This document shows positions 15,379 through 24,960 of a stretch of 64,000 nucleotides of DNA, one piece after another (positions within the stretch are counted from its first letter, which is position 1; every line of letters begins with the position of its first letter). Under the pieces are notes generated by a model. That model saw nothing but the letters and a program-made list of their open reading frames with translations, ran no database searches and had not been told where the DNA came from. The translations under genes and the position numbers were made by a program. Origin of the DNA: Gordonia sp. 'Campus' (lineage in GTDB: Bacteria > Actinomycetota > Actinomycetes > Mycobacteriales > Mycobacteriaceae). The stretch lies in contig NZ_JAKOIW010000011.1 in NCBI RefSeq assembly GCF_022206305.1, positions 157,327 to 221,326 of the forward strand. The letters are read 5' to 3'.

Positions 15379-17438
15379 TTCCCGATTGTCCGCCAGAGGA
15401 ATTCGTAGGCGAGGGCCGACTTGAATGCGGCCTGCTTGTTGTCTGCCGCGCCGCCGTGGCCGCCCTCGATGTTCTCGTAGTACAGGACGTCGTGTCCGGT
15501 CTCCTCGAGGCGCGCGACCAGCTTGCGCGCGTGCCCGGGATGGACACGGTCGTCGCGAGTCGAGGTGGTGACCAGGATGGCCGGGTACGCCACGCCGGCC
15601 TCGATGTTCTGGTACGGCGAGAACGGCTTCATGAACTCCCACTGTTCGGGATCGTCGGGGTCGCCGTATTCGGCCATCCACGACGCGCCGGCGAGCAGCA
15701 GGTGGTAGCGCTTCATGTCGATCAGCGGCACCTGGCACACGAGTGCGCCGAACAACTCCGGGTATCGCGTGAGCATCACACCCATCAGCAGACCGCCGTT
15801 GGAGCCGCCCTGTGCGCCGAGCTGTTCGGGTGTCGTCAGGCCGGTGTCGACGAGCGCACGGGCCACCGCGGCGAAGTCCTCGTAGACCTTGTGCCGCCCG
15901 GCCTTCTGTGCCTGGGTGTGCCACGACGGCCCGTACTCGCCGCCGCCGCGGATGTTGGCGATGACGTAGATGCCGCCGCGCTCGATCCAGCTCTGTCCGG
16001 CGACCGCGAGGTAACCGGGGGTGAGGGAGTTTTCGAAGCCGCCGTAACCGTAGAGAAGCGTCGGACCGGAGGAGACGTCGCGTCGGCGGACCACGAAGTA
16101 CGGAACCTGGGTGCCGTCGTCGGAGGTGGCGAAATGCTGTTCTGCGGTGACAGTCTCGGAGTCGAAGAACGACGGGCTGTGCTTGATGACCCGCGGTGCG
16201 CGACCGCTCTCGCCATGCAGGAGGCTCGGTGGATCGGTGAACGAGGTCGCCGACCAGAACACCTCGTTGCTCTCGTCGGGGTCGGTGTCGAGCACCGAGA
16301 CCGTCGCGAGGTCGGGCAGGCCGGGCATGTCGACGACCGTCCATGACCCCAGCTCACGGACCTCCACCCGGGTGTGGACGTCGTGGAGCAGCACGAGGAT
16401 CAGATGCGAACGCGTATAGGCATAGTCGACGAGACTCGTGTGTGCGTCCGGGGTGAAAAGGATCGTGGCCCCTCGGTCGCCTGTCCGGTACGCCTCGTAA
16501 TCGAAGGCCAGCAGGGTGCCGGGAGCGTGTGTCGTGCCGTTGACCTCCCATGGCGAGCGCGTCATCACCAGGAGCCAATTCTTGCGCACCCCGGCGCTCG
16601 CGTCCGTGGGGACGTCGAGCAGCTCGGGTTCTCCGTCGCGCAGTTCATAGTCCAGCGAGTTGAAGAAATCCGTTGCGCGACCGATGAAGTGCCGCTCGTA
16701 ACCGGGGGTGTCGTCGTAGACCGCGTGTACGGACACATCGCCGGGCTCGCCCGCGAAGACGGTCACCGCGTCCTCGAGCGGCGTGCCCCGAGTCCACCGC
16801 TTGACCACACGCGGATAGCCGGAGTCGGTCAGCGACCCGTGGCCGTCGGGCTGTTCGCCGAAATCGGTTCCCACGTAGACGGTGTCGCGGTCGATCCAGC
16901 CGACGCTCGACTTGTTCTCCGGCAGCGCGAAGCCGCCGTCGACCCAGGTGCGGGACGGAATGTCGAACTCGCGGACCACCGATGCGTCGGCGCCGCCGCG
17001 CGACAGCGAGATGAGCGCCCGCTCGTACTCGGGTCGCAGCACGGTCGCGCCTGCCCAGACCCAGTTCTCGTCCTCCGCGCGCGCGAGCTCGTCGACGTCG
17101 ATGAGGACGTCCCATTCGGGCGAGTCGGTGACATAGGAGTCGAAGGTCGTGCGACGCCACAACCCGCGTGGGTTCGCCGCGTCACGCCAGAAGTTGTAGA
17201 GGTACTCGCCGCGGCGGCGGGCGTAGGGAATGCGGTCGTCGGTGTCGAGGGTCGCGAGGGTGGCGGCCTCGAGTTCGCGGAATCGCTCCGAGGTGGTCAG
17301 CTCGGCGACGGTGGGCTCGTTGTGGGCGCGCACCCAGGACAGCGCGGCGTCGCCGGTGACCTCTTCCAGCCACTGGTGGGGATCGTCGGAAACGGGGGAC
17401 GTGGCTTGGGGAGAACGGACGTCGTCGTGCGCGGTCAT
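15372..17438 (-). CDS. Prolyl oligopeptidase family serine peptidase (S9A)
   Basis: A 688-residue peptidase that cleaves short peptides after proline or a similar residue. The N-terminal seven-bladed propeller (residues about 60-400) precedes the alpha/beta hydrolase catalytic domain. The nucleophile elbow is GAQGGSNGGLLMG, the Asp lies in TSTRDDRVHPGHA and the His in IEGGHGGAADNKQ. There is no signal peptide, so it is probably cytoplasmic. ATG 17438 is used; the TTG at 17447 is a weaker choice. It shares a bidirectional terminator with the grpE-like gene. Confidence 0.92.
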   Translation of the reverse strand: MTAHDDVRSPQATSPVSDDPHQWLEEVTGDAALSWVRAHNEPTVAELTTSERFRELEAATLATLDTDDRIPYARRRGEYLYNFWRDAANPRGLWRRTTFDSYVTDSPEWDVLIDVDELARAEDENWVWAGATVLRPEYERALISLSRGGADASVVREFDIPSRTWVDGGFALPENKSSVGWIDRDTVYVGTDFGEQPDGHGSLTDSGYPRVVKRWTRGTPLEDAVTVFAGEPGDVSVHAVYDDTPGYERHFIGRATDFFNSLDYELRDGEPELLDVPTDASAGVRKNWLLVMTRSPWEVNGTTHAPGTLLAFDYEAYRTGDRGATILFTPDAHTSLVDYAYTRSHLILVLLHDVHTRVEVRELGSWTVVDMPGLPDLATVSVLDTDPDESNEVFWSATSFTDPPSLLHGESGRAPRVIKHSPSFFDSETVTAEQHFATSDDGTQVPYFVVRRRDVSSGPTLLYGYGGFENSLTPGYLAVAGQSWIERGGIYVIANIRGGGEYGPSWHTQAQKAGRHKVYEDFAAVARALVDTGLTTPEQLGAQGGSNGGLLMGVMLTRYPELFGALVCQVPLIDMKRYHLLLAGASWMAEYGDPDDPEQWEFMKPFSPYQNIEAGVAYPAILVTTSTRDDRVHPGHARKLVARLEETGHDVLYYENIEGGHGGAADNKQAAFKSALAYEFLWRTIGNS

Positions 17439-17607
17439 GGCGTCCAACGTACGCGGGGAAGCCTGGTGTCAGACGTGTGGTCGGTGCCTGTTCGCGCAGG
17501 GCGAAGCCACCGCCACGCGTGGGCGATCGGTCGGTGAACAGCACAAATCGGCATACGGACGCAGGTGCGGCGCGGTATCTTTGCCCGGCGAGGATGAGGA
17601 GATCCCT

Positions 17608-19260
17608 ATGGCCCCCGACGAATCGGTTCCTGCCCGCCACACGGACCAGCGGGTGCGCCGGCGCCCGAGGTGGGGTCGCCTGCCGGTGGCCACGTGCACC
17701 GCACTCACGGTCATCGCGCTCGTCGCCGCCTGCGACAGCGGATCCTCGGGAACGGGTTCGCCCCCGAGCTCGTCGGCCCTGGTGAATCCCAACGACGTGG
17801 CGGCTGAACCCCTACCGGCCGGCGCGGTCGACAAGGCGGTGGGTCAGCTCGACGACCTCGTCGGCTCGATCATGGAGTCGACGAAGATCCCCGGTATCGC
17901 CGTCGCCGTCGTCTCCGGTGGGGAGACCAAGTACGCCAAGGGTTTCGGCGTCCGAGACATCGACACCGGTGACGCGGTCGACGCGAACACCGTCTTCCAG
18001 CTGGCCTCGGTGTCCAAATCGGTCGGGTCGACGGTGGTGGGTGCCGCGGTGACCGACAAGACCGTCACCTGGGAGATGCCCATCGTCGAATCGCTGCCGT
18101 GGTTCGCGCTGGCCGAACCGTATGTCACCCGCACCGTGACCGTGGGCGACATGTACTCGCATCGTTCGGGCCTGCCCGACCACGCCGGTGACAAGCTCGA
18201 GGACATGGGCTACTCGCGTGACGAGATCCTGCAGCGGATGCGCTTCATGCCGCTCGAACCGTTCCGCATCAGCTACGCCTACACCAACTTCGGGGTGACC
18301 GCCGGCGCCGAGGCCGTGGCCGTGAAGGCCGGCAAGGACTGGCCCACGCTGTCCCAGGACCTCGTCTACGGGCCTCTCGGTATGAGCAGCACGAGCTCCC
18401 GCTACATCGACTTCGAGAAGCGGCCCGACCGCGCCGTCGGACACGTCAAGGCCGACGGTAAATGGGTTCAGACGCCCATCCCGCGCGATCCCGACGCACA
18501 GTCACCGGCCGGTGGTGTGAGCTCGTCGGTCAACGACATGGCGATCTGGCTGAAGATGGTTCTCGCGCAGGGCAAACACAACGGGCAAGAGGTCGTCGCC
18601 GCCGACGCGCTGCTGCCGGCAGTGTCCTCGCAGGTCATCTCCAATCCGCCGAAGACGCCCGATTCACGCGCCGGCACGTACGGCTACGGATTCAACGTCG
18701 GTGTGACCGAGGATGCGCGCACGCAGTTCAATCACGCCGGCGCCTTCTCCTCGGGTGCGGGAACGGTGTTCTCCATCCTGCCGTCCGCCGACACCGCGAT
18801 CGTGGTGCTGTCCAACGCCGCACCCGTGGGAGCGGTCGACGCGATCGCCGCCGAATTCATGGACCTGGTCCAGTTCGGTGAGGTCCGCAACGACTGGCGC
18901 GATCTCTACGCCAAGGCATATGAGCCGCTGAGCGTCCCCAACGGCGTGCTCGTGGGCAAGCCGCGCCCGACCGATCCGGCACCGGCGCAACCGCTGCCGT
19001 CGTACGTGGGTACCTACGCCAACCCGGTCTACGGTCCGGCCGAGGTCGTCGAACGCGACGGCAAGCTGATCCTCGAGATGGGCCCGGGCGGGGTCCGCAA
19101 ACACGAACTCGCCCATTGGGACGGCAACGACTTCACGTTCACCCTGCTCAACGAGAACGCCGAGGCGGGCACGATCTCCCAGGTCACCTTCGACGGGCCG
19201 CGTATGAAGATCGAGTATTACGACGACGAGGAGAGCAACGGCGAGTTCGTCCGCCGGTGA
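17608..19260 (+). CDS. Beta-lactamase-fold serine hydrolase lipoprotein
   Basis: A 550-residue exported protein. After an Arg-rich N-terminus a hydrophobic run ends in the lipobox LVAAC, giving a lipid-anchored protein. The class C beta-lactamase/DD-peptidase fold shows SVSK (Ser134 and Lys137), YAYTNFG for the Tyr-x-Asn element, and FNHAGAFSSG for the third motif. The last 100 residues (PSYVGTYANPVYGPAEVVERDGKL) look like DUF3471. Likely roles are cell-wall peptide or ester hydrolysis; resistance should not be assumed. ATG 17608 follows AGGAGA well spaced. Confidence 0.88.
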   Translation: MAPDESVPARHTDQRVRRRPRWGRLPVATCTALTVIALVAACDSGSSGTGSPPSSSALVNPNDVAAEPLPAGAVDKAVGQLDDLVGSIMESTKIPGIAVAVVSGGETKYAKGFGVRDIDTGDAVDANTVFQLASVSKSVGSTVVGAAVTDKTVTWEMPIVESLPWFALAEPYVTRTVTVGDMYSHRSGLPDHAGDKLEDMGYSRDEILQRMRFMPLEPFRISYAYTNFGVTAGAEAVAVKAGKDWPTLSQDLVYGPLGMSSTSSRYIDFEKRPDRAVGHVKADGKWVQTPIPRDPDAQSPAGGVSSSVNDMAIWLKMVLAQGKHNGQEVVAADALLPAVSSQVISNPPKTPDSRAGTYGYGFNVGVTEDARTQFNHAGAFSSGAGTVFSILPSADTAIVVLSNAAPVGAVDAIAAEFMDLVQFGEVRNDWRDLYAKAYEPLSVPNGVLVGKPRPTDPAPAQPLPSYVGTYANPVYGPAEVVERDGKLILEMGPGGVRKHELAHWDGNDFTFTLLNENAEAGTISQVTFDGPRMKIEYYDDEESNGEFVRR

Positions 19261-19263
19261 CCG

Positions 19264-20544
19264 TCAGCTCGCGGCGCCGCCCACGGGTGCGGCGACCGCG
19301 AGCGGGTCGGGGACCTCGCCGGTCCGGATAGGACAGCGCGTGTGCGAGTAGATCGTCGGCATGCACAGGTTGCAGTGCACGCACTTGGATCTCGTCGACG
19401 GGTCGTCGGCCAGGCGCAGCGGGAGGTCGGGTTCGCGCAGCAGGGCGCGGCCCATGGCCATGAAGTCGAAGCCCTCGGCGAGCGCGAGGTCCATCGACGC
19501 GCGGTCGGTCACGCCCCCGAGCAGGATGAGCGGCAGGTCGACGGCCTTGCGCAGTTCCCGGGCGAGCGGGAGCAGGTAGGCGTCGTGGTAGCGATAGTGC
19601 TTGAGGAAGAACGGCGCGAAGGCCTTCAGGCCGTACTTCATCGCGCCGGAGAAGGCGTCGGCGAACTCCTTGCGCGGGGCCTCGCCGTGGAACAGGTACA
19701 TCGGGTTGAGAAGTGAGCTGCCCGCCGTCGGTTCGATGGCGTCGAGGTGGCCGTCGGACTCCAGCAGCTGCGCGACCTGACATGCCTCGTCGACGTTGAA
19801 GCCGCTGAGCTTCGCGCGTCCGCGTGCGCGCGCGGTGGGGGAGCGTTCCAGGTCGACGCGGCCGATGCCGTCGAACATGTTGAGCTTCACCCAGATCGCG
19901 ACCTCGCCACCGACCTCCTCGCGCACGCTCTCGACCACCTCGCGGGCGATCCGCGCCCGGTTGACAAGACTGCCCCCGTACCCGTCGCGCCGGTGGTTCA
20001 GCAACGGGGACAGGAAGCTGGAGATGAGATAGCTGTGCCCGCAGTGGATCTCGAGGCCGTCGAAGCCGGAGTCGACGGCGATGCGCGCAGCCTGCCGGAA
20101 CTTGACTCGTAGCGCGGCGATGTCGTCGACATCGATCTTGCGCGTCACCGACATCCCCATCGGGGCGGGAATGCGCGACGGCCCGAGCGATGCCGCCCGG
20201 TTCGACGCCGAGTTGGCGACCGCACCGGCATGGCCGAGCTGGGCGGCGGCGAGTGCGCCCGCGGAGTGGATGGCATCGGTGAGTCGGCGTAGTCCCGGCG
20301 CGACTTCGGGGCGCATCCACATCTGGTGACGGTCGGTCCGGCCCTCCGGGGAGATCGCACAGTAGGCGACCGTGCTCATGGCCACCCCGCCCGCCGCGAT
20401 CTCCCGGTGGAACTCGATCAGTTCGTCGGTCACGAGGGCGTCGGGGGTCATGCCCTCGAAGGTCGCGCACTTGATCAGGCGGTTGCGCAGGGTCAACGGG
20501 CCCAGGCGTGCCGGGCTGAACGGTCCGGCGGTGGGGCTGTCCAC
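19264..20544 (-). CDS. Old Yellow Enzyme-type NADH:flavin oxidoreductase
   Basis: A 426-residue FMN-dependent ene-reductase like the 2,4-dienoyl-CoA reductase/OYE group. Conserved parts are PLTLRNRLIKCATFEG, QLGHAGA, the active-site pair EIHCGHSYLISSFLSPLLNHRRDGYGGS, and GRALLREPDLP. The C-terminal CVHCNLCMPTIYSHTRC cysteines recall Fe-S-binding members of the family. The flavin/electron chain cannot be settled from sequence. GTG 20544 starts it. The gene is 27 bases downstream of a TetR gene on the same strand. Confidence 0.88.
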   Translation of the reverse strand: MDSPTAGPFSPARLGPLTLRNRLIKCATFEGMTPDALVTDELIEFHREIAAGGVAMSTVAYCAISPEGRTDRHQMWMRPEVAPGLRRLTDAIHSAGALAAAQLGHAGAVANSASNRAASLGPSRIPAPMGMSVTRKIDVDDIAALRVKFRQAARIAVDSGFDGLEIHCGHSYLISSFLSPLLNHRRDGYGGSLVNRARIAREVVESVREEVGGEVAIWVKLNMFDGIGRVDLERSPTARARGRAKLSGFNVDEACQVAQLLESDGHLDAIEPTAGSSLLNPMYLFHGEAPRKEFADAFSGAMKYGLKAFAPFFLKHYRYHDAYLLPLARELRKAVDLPLILLGGVTDRASMDLALAEGFDFMAMGRALLREPDLPLRLADDPSTRSKCVHCNLCMPTIYSHTRCPIRTGEVPDPLAVAAPVGGAAS

Positions 20545-20571
20545 GTCGGGTCCTCTCGATCGGGGTGGGGG

Positions 20572-21186
20572 TCAGTCGGTGTGCTGCCCGGGTGGCGCGG
20601 TGAGGCCGGCGGTCACGAAACCCCGCAGGGAGGCCACCGCAGGTGCGGTCAGCGTCTCGGTGCCGCCGAACCGCAGGAGGATGAGCTGGAACGCGAGCGC
20701 CCAGCGGCGTCGTGCTTCGGTCGCGGTCAGGCCGGGCACCGCCGCGGTGAGCATGTCGGCGAAGGGATCGAGGTCGAACCAGCGTGAGGTCCAGCTCGCG
20801 GTCGGGTGAGCGAACACGAACCGGGAGAGCAGGCGCAGGTGCAGGTGGCCGGTGGGGTCGCGCTGCAGGTCGACGAACGGGGTCACGACGATGTCGACGA
20901 TCTCGCCGACCGGGGCGGCCGGGTCCAGGGATGCCAATGGGTCGGCCCACAGGGGGCCGAGTCGTGACTCCAGCAACGCGATGGTGAGGTCGTCCTTGGT
21001 GCCGAAGTGATAGTGGACGGCGGCCGGATTGGCATCGGCGGCCGCGCAGATGGCACGCACCGACACACGCTCGTAGCCGTCTGCGAGAAACAGGCTCTCG
21101 GCGACGGTGAGCAGGGTGTCGCGCGTGGGCATCGGCGTCGAGCCGGAGCGGCCGGCAGCCCGACGTGCGCGGGTGTTCTGGGTCAC
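20572..21186 (-). CDS. TetR family regulator
   Basis: A 204-residue regulator with an N-terminal HTH ([26 protein letters not shown]) and a C-terminal domain of the kind often named TetR_C ([18 protein letters not shown]). GTG 21186 gives MTQNTRARR as N-terminus, close to the family start; the longer frame runs into the operator. It is cotranscribed with the Old Yellow Enzyme gene. A perfect 19-bp palindrome lies 29 bases upstream of the start, so autoregulation of the TetR-OYE operon is likely. Confidence 0.88.
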   Translation of the reverse strand: MTQNTRARRAAGRSGSTPMPTRDTLLTVAESLFLADGYERVSVRAICAAADANPAAVHYHFGTKDDLTIALLESRLGPLWADPLASLDPAAPVGEIVDIVVTPFVDLQRDPTGHLHLRLLSRFVFAHPTASWTSRWFDLDPFADMLTAAVPGLTATEARRRWALAFQLILLRFGGTETLTAPAVASLRGFVTAGLTAPPGQHTD

Positions 21187-21215
21187 ACCGCGATGTAAGC
21201 ACAGATCAATCATTG

Positions 21216-21234
21216 TTTCAATCAGTGATTGAAA
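21216..21234. promoter_or_regulatory. 19-bp palindromic operator for the TetR-OYE operon
   Basis: TTTCAATCA, a central G and TGATTGAAA form a perfect palindrome, with an extra half-site CAATCATTG at 21207-21215 next to it. It lies between the TetR gene (start 21186) and lpd (start 21306). Confidence 0.75.
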
Positions 21235-21305
21235 GTAGTGGCAGGCTACCGGCGAGTAGTGGGACACCCTGCGGCGGACCGCAGGCGCGACGTACGCTGG
21301 CTGTC

Positions 21306-22691
21306 GTGGCTGAACACTTTCAAACAGTTGTATTGGGTGCAGGTCCAGGTGGGTACGTAGCCGCGATCCGGTCGGCTCAACTGGGCATGAAAACCGCCGT
21401 CATCGAGGAGAAGTACTGGGGCGGTGTGTGTCTGAACGTCGGATGTATCCCGTCCAAGGCGCTGCTGCGCAACGCCGAACTCGCGCACATCTTCAACCAT
21501 CAGGCCAAGACCTTCGGCATCAGCGGCGACGTCTCCTTCGACTTCGGGGCCGCATTCGACCGCAGCCGCAAGGTGTCGGAGGGCATCGTCAAGGGTGTCC
21601 ACTACCTGATGAAGAAGAACAAGATCACCGAGATCGACGGATACGGCGTCTTCACCGACGCCAAGACGATCACGGTGGGCGATCGCGAGATCACCTTCGA
21701 CAACGTCATCATCGACACCGGGTCGACCGTCAAGCTGCTCCCCGGCGTCGAACTGTCGGAGAACGTGGTCACCTACGAGGACCAGATCCTCACCCGTGAA
21801 CTGCCCGACTCCATCGTCATCGTCGGCGCGGGCGCCATCGGCATGGAATTCGGCTACGTCATGGCCAACTACGGCGTGGACGTCACCATCGTCGAGTTCC
21901 TCGACCGCGTGCTGCCCAACGAGGACGCCGACTCGTCCAAGGCGCTTGCCAAGGAGTACAAGAAGCTCGGCATCAAGCTGCTCACCGGCACCCGTGTGCA
22001 GTCGGTGACCGACAACGGCGACAGCGTGACCGTCACCTACACCGATGCCAAGGACAAGGGCGGCGAGCTCACCGTCGACAAGGTCCTCATGTCGGTCGGT
22101 TTCGCCCCTCGCGTCGAAGGCTTCGGCCTCGAGAAGACCGGCGTCGAACTCACCGACCGCGGCGCCATCGCGATCGACGACTACATGCGGACCAACGTCG
22201 AGGGCATCTACGCCATCGGTGACGTCACCGCCAAGCTGCAGCTCGCCCACGTCGCCGAGGCGCAGGGCGTGGTGGCCGCGGAGACCATGGCCGGCGTCGA
22301 GACCATGACCCTCGGGGACTACCGGTTCATGCCGCGCGCGACGTTCAGCCAGCCCCAGGTCGCGTCCTTCGGACTCACCGAGGCGCAGGCCAAGGACGAG
22401 GGCTACAACGTGAAGGCGACGACCTTCCCGTTCTCGGCCAACGGCAAGGCGCAGGGACTCGGCGAGACGGCGGGCTTCGTGAAGCTGCTCACCAACGCCG
22501 ACACCGACGAACTCCTCGGCGGACACCTGGTGGGCGACAACGTCTCCGAGATGCTCCCGGAGATGACGCTGGCGCACAAGTGGGACCTCACCGCCAAGGA
22601 ACTCGCCCGCAACGTGCACACCCACCCGACCCTGTCGGAGGCACTCCAGGAGACGTTCCACGGCGCGATCGGGCACATGATCAACCTGTAG
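21306..22691 (+). CDS. lpd: Dihydrolipoamide dehydrogenase
   Basis: A 461-residue flavoprotein that reoxidises lipoyl groups of the 2-oxoacid dehydrogenase complexes and, in mycobacteria, of the antioxidant peroxynitrite reductase system. The FAD motif is [15 protein letters not shown], the redox disulfide is [11 protein letters not shown] (Cys42 and Cys47), the NAD motif is [13 protein letters not shown], and the C-terminal catalytic base sits in [15 protein letters not shown] 21306 matches the size of M. tuberculosis LpdC. The gene order Lpd / Rv0464c-like / RamB / Icl is that of M. tuberculosis, with inserted genes. Confidence 0.97.
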   Translation: MAEHFQTVVLGAGPGGYVAAIRSAQLGMKTAVIEEKYWGGVCLNVGCIPSKALLRNAELAHIFNHQAKTFGISGDVSFDFGAAFDRSRKVSEGIVKGVHYLMKKNKITEIDGYGVFTDAKTITVGDREITFDNVIIDTGSTVKLLPGVELSENVVTYEDQILTRELPDSIVIVGAGAIGMEFGYVMANYGVDVTIVEFLDRVLPNEDADSSKALAKEYKKLGIKLLTGTRVQSVTDNGDSVTVTYTDAKDKGGELTVDKVLMSVGFAPRVEGFGLEKTGVELTDRGAIAIDDYMRTNVEGIYAIGDVTAKLQLAHVAEAQGVVAAETMAGVETMTLGDYRFMPRATFSQPQVASFGLTEAQAKDEGYNVKATTFPFSANGKAQGLGETAGFVKLLTNADTDELLGGHLVGDNVSEMLPEMTLAHKWDLTAKELARNVHTHPTLSEALQETFHGAIGHMINL

Positions 22692-22695
22692 TCGC

Positions 22696-22824
22696 GACCC
22701 TTCGAGGCTCGCTTCGCTCGCACCTCAGGGGCTGGATGCCGGCTCGCTTCGCTCGCACCTCAGGGGGCGGGACCTCACTGGTCCCTGAGGTGCGAGGAGC
22801 GCAAGCGACGAGCCACGAAGGGTC
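22696..22824. repeat. Intergenic inverted/direct repeat (GAGGTGCGAGCG type)
   Basis: The gap between lpd and the glycosylase gene is filled by a repeat. A left arm (22696-22730) and a right arm (22783-22824) can pair apart from a roughly 7-base internal insertion in the right arm. A 25-bp block of the left arm (22706-22730) is repeated exactly at 22741-22765. The hairpin probably ends lpd transcription. The same word, as the reverse complement, occurs at 48,477-48,495. Confidence 0.75.
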
Positions 22825-22844
22825 TACGCACTACCCTCGGAACG

Positions 22845-23729
22845 GTGAGTGCCGCCGAACGTGTCCGCGAGTGGACACCCCCGTGGCCGCTGGACATCGG
22901 TGCGACGGTCGGCCTGCACCGTCGCGGTGCGGGCGACCCCGCCTTCGTCTACGGCCGGGACAGGTCGGTGTGGCGGGCGGCGTACACGCCCGACGGGCCG
23001 GGCACGCTGACCGTTCGCTCCGACGGCACGACCGTCACCGGGCGCGCCTGGGGGCCGGGGGCGGACTGGCTGCTCGAGCAGATGCCCGATTTCCTCGGGG
23101 CCGGCGACGACCCGGACGCGCTCGTCCCACGTGACCCCGTGGTGAGCGAACTCGTTCGCCGTACCGAGGGATTGCGCCTCGGGCGCACCGATCGCGTGTG
23201 GGAGGCGCTGGTGCCCGCGATCCTCGAACAGAAGGTGGTGGGCGCCGAGGCGTTCCGTGCATGGCGGTATCTGTTGCGCCGCTTCGGAACTCCCGCTCCC
23301 GGCCCGGTTCCGGAAACGATGAGGGTGCCGCCGCCCCGGACGGAGTGGGCCCGCATCCCGAGTTGGGAGTGGCACCGCAGCGGCATCGAACCGGTCCGGA
23401 TGCGGACGATCCGCGGGGCGACCTCCCTCGACGTCGAACGTCATGCGGCCAAGCTCACCGTGCTACGCGGCGTCGGGCGGTGGACCGAGGCGGAGGCCCT
23501 GTCGCGCGCGCTCGGCGATCCCGATGTCGTCAACGTCGGCGACTACCACATCCCGAAGCTGGTGGGGCTCACCCTGATCGGCGAGGCCGTCGACGACGCG
23601 GGGATGCTCGAGTTGCTCGAACCCTACGCGGGACAACGGCAGCGCATCATCCGGATGGTCACGCGGGGCGGCGTTCGCCCCGAGCGTCGCGGACCGCGGA
23701 TGACCATCCGCGACTACCGGTCTTTCTGA
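22845..23729 (+). CDS. AlkA-like DNA-3-methyladenine glycosylase (HhH-GPD)
   Basis: A 294-residue base-excision repair glycosylase. The first 80 residues form a divergent beta domain as in AlkA; the HhH-GPD part follows from about residue 95. The helix-hairpin-helix is LRGVGRWTEAEALSRAL and the catalytic aspartate is probably Asp233 in VVNVGDYHIPK. It should remove alkylated purines from DNA. GTG 22845 is used. Its stop overlaps the convergent methyltransferase gene by 16 bases. Confidence 0.82.
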   Translation: MSAAERVREWTPPWPLDIGATVGLHRRGAGDPAFVYGRDRSVWRAAYTPDGPGTLTVRSDGTTVTGRAWGPGADWLLEQMPDFLGAGDDPDALVPRDPVVSELVRRTEGLRLGRTDRVWEALVPAILEQKVVGAEAFRAWRYLLRRFGTPAPGPVPETMRVPPPRTEWARIPSWEWHRSGIEPVRMRTIRGATSLDVERHAAKLTVLRGVGRWTEAEALSRALGDPDVVNVGDYHIPKLVGLTLIGEAVDDAGMLELLEPYAGQRQRIIRMVTRGGVRPERRGPRMTIRDYRSF

Positions 23730-24397
23730 TCAGCCGCTCGGTCCTGCGTTCCGTTCGGGTCGCGCTTGCGCGCCAGCACATACTGCCCCTGCCCGGTGAT
23801 CGTCTGTTCGACTTCGTCGAGGCCGGCGCGGCGAAAACGCTCGACGATCTCGTGGTCGTCGAAGATGCGGTATCCGCTCGCACCGGCAAGGGGTCGGACG
23901 CCCGGGAGTGACGTGAGCGGCGTCCTCACCGAGGTGAAGACCACGATCTCACCGCCGGGCGCGGTCACCCGCACCAGCTCGTCGACGACGGGCAGGGGGT
24001 CGGGGATCAGATACAGCGCGGCCAGACAGGTGACCACGTCGAAGGTGTTGTCGGCGAACGGCAATGCGTGTGCGTCACCGCGCAGGAACGCAGCCCGGTC
24101 GACGGCATTGGTCTGTGCGGCGCGCGCGAGCATCGGTGCGGAGAAGTCGATGCCGATGCACCGACCTTTCCCGGTGAGTGCGTCGGCGATCTCACGCGTG
24201 TAATTACCTGGGCCGCAAGCGACATCGAGGACCAGGCGATCGCCGGGGCGGGCGAGGTAGGCGCGAAGGGCGCGATCGAAGTCGGCGGTGGACCGGCCGC
24301 CGAGACTGAAGAGCCGGGTGAATGTCGGTCGCCACAGGTGTTCGTAGATCTCGGCGAAGTACTCGTTGCGCATCAGGCGCTGAGCGATCGACTCCAT
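23714..24397 (-). CDS. Class I SAM-dependent methyltransferase
   Basis: A 227-residue methyltransferase of the UbiE/Methyltransf_11 type. Motif I is VLDVACGPGNYTREIA, the acidic residue at the end of beta 2 is in CIGIDFSAPML, and motif III is LVRVTAPGGEIVVFTSV. The substrate is not evident. ATG 24397 begins one base after the TAG of the upstream AhpD-like gene, so the two are translationally coupled. Confidence 0.87.
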   Translation of the reverse strand: MESIAQRLMRNEYFAEIYEHLWRPTFTRLFSLGGRSTADFDRALRAYLARPGDRLVLDVACGPGNYTREIADALTGKGRCIGIDFSAPMLARAAQTNAVDRAAFLRGDAHALPFADNTFDVVTCLAALYLIPDPLPVVDELVRVTAPGGEIVVFTSVRTPLTSLPGVRPLAGASGYRIFDDHEIVERFRRAGLDEVEQTITGQGQYVLARKRDPNGTQDRAADQKDR

Positions 24398-24398
24398 G

Positions 24399-24935
24399 CT
24401 AGGTGCGCTCGTCCCGCTGGATGCGCAGTGTGTGGATGGTGGTGGCGAGACTGTCGTACTGACCGACCAGCAGGGTGAAGCCGATGAGCCGGCGTGCATC
24501 GAGATGTCGGGTCAGCGCCTGCCACGCGGTGTCCGAGACGTCTCTGGTCTCCACGAGCTCGTCGACCGCTCGCAGGATCGCGCGTTCGCGGTCGCCCCAC
24601 CCTGCGTCGGGACCCTCCAGGATGCGGTCGAACTCCTCCGCGGTGATCCCGGCCCGCCTGCCGAGTCGGCGATGGTGGTCGAGCTCATAAGCGCACTCGC
24701 GAAGGTGCGCCACTCGGATGATCACCATCTCGGAGTCCTTGCGCGACAACACACCGAACGGCATGAGTCGACTGCTGAAGTGCAGCCAGCCCCGAAACAG
24801 TCCTTTCGCACGCCCGAGGGTCGAGAAGATGTGGGCGTCGTCGACGCCCATCACGCGCGCGGCCCCCCGTGCGTAGACGAAATTGATCGGCCCGAGCTCC
24901 CGGAAACCACCCGGTGCGACGCGAGGTGTGCCCAT
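24399..24935 (-). CDS. Carboxymuconolactone decarboxylase/AhpD-like protein (Rv0464c-like)
   Basis: A 178-residue alkylhydroperoxidase-fold protein. The family helix reads VAHLRECAYELDHHRRLGRRAGI; only one cysteine is present where AhpD has CxxC, so peroxidase activity by the AhpD mechanism is unlikely. In M. tuberculosis a similar gene (Rv0464c) lies between lpdC and ramB, matching this context. ATG 24935 is used. It is divergent from a MaoC hydratase gene with only 25 bases between starts, and coupled to the methyltransferase. Confidence 0.83.
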   Translation of the reverse strand: MGTPRVAPGGFRELGPINFVYARGAARVMGVDDAHIFSTLGRAKGLFRGWLHFSSRLMPFGVLSRKDSEMVIIRVAHLRECAYELDHHRRLGRRAGITAEEFDRILEGPDAGWGDRERAILRAVDELVETRDVSDTAWQALTRHLDARRLIGFTLLVGQYDSLATTIHTLRIQRDERT

Positions 24936-24945
24936 GGGCCCACGG

Positions 24946-24951
24946 TAGACT
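24946..24951 (+). promoter_or_regulatory. -10 box of a leaderless-type promoter for the MaoC gene
   Basis: TAGACT lies nine bases upstream of ATG 24961, and the 25-base gap leaves no room for a ribosome-binding site. This is the TANNNT arrangement typical of leaderless transcripts in actinobacteria. Confidence 0.45.
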
Positions 24952-24960
24952 ACGCGGACT

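Noticed and set aside
22696..22824. Insertion sequence remnant
   Set aside because: No transposase fragment or terminal repeats of a known IS type; a REP-like repeat explains it better.
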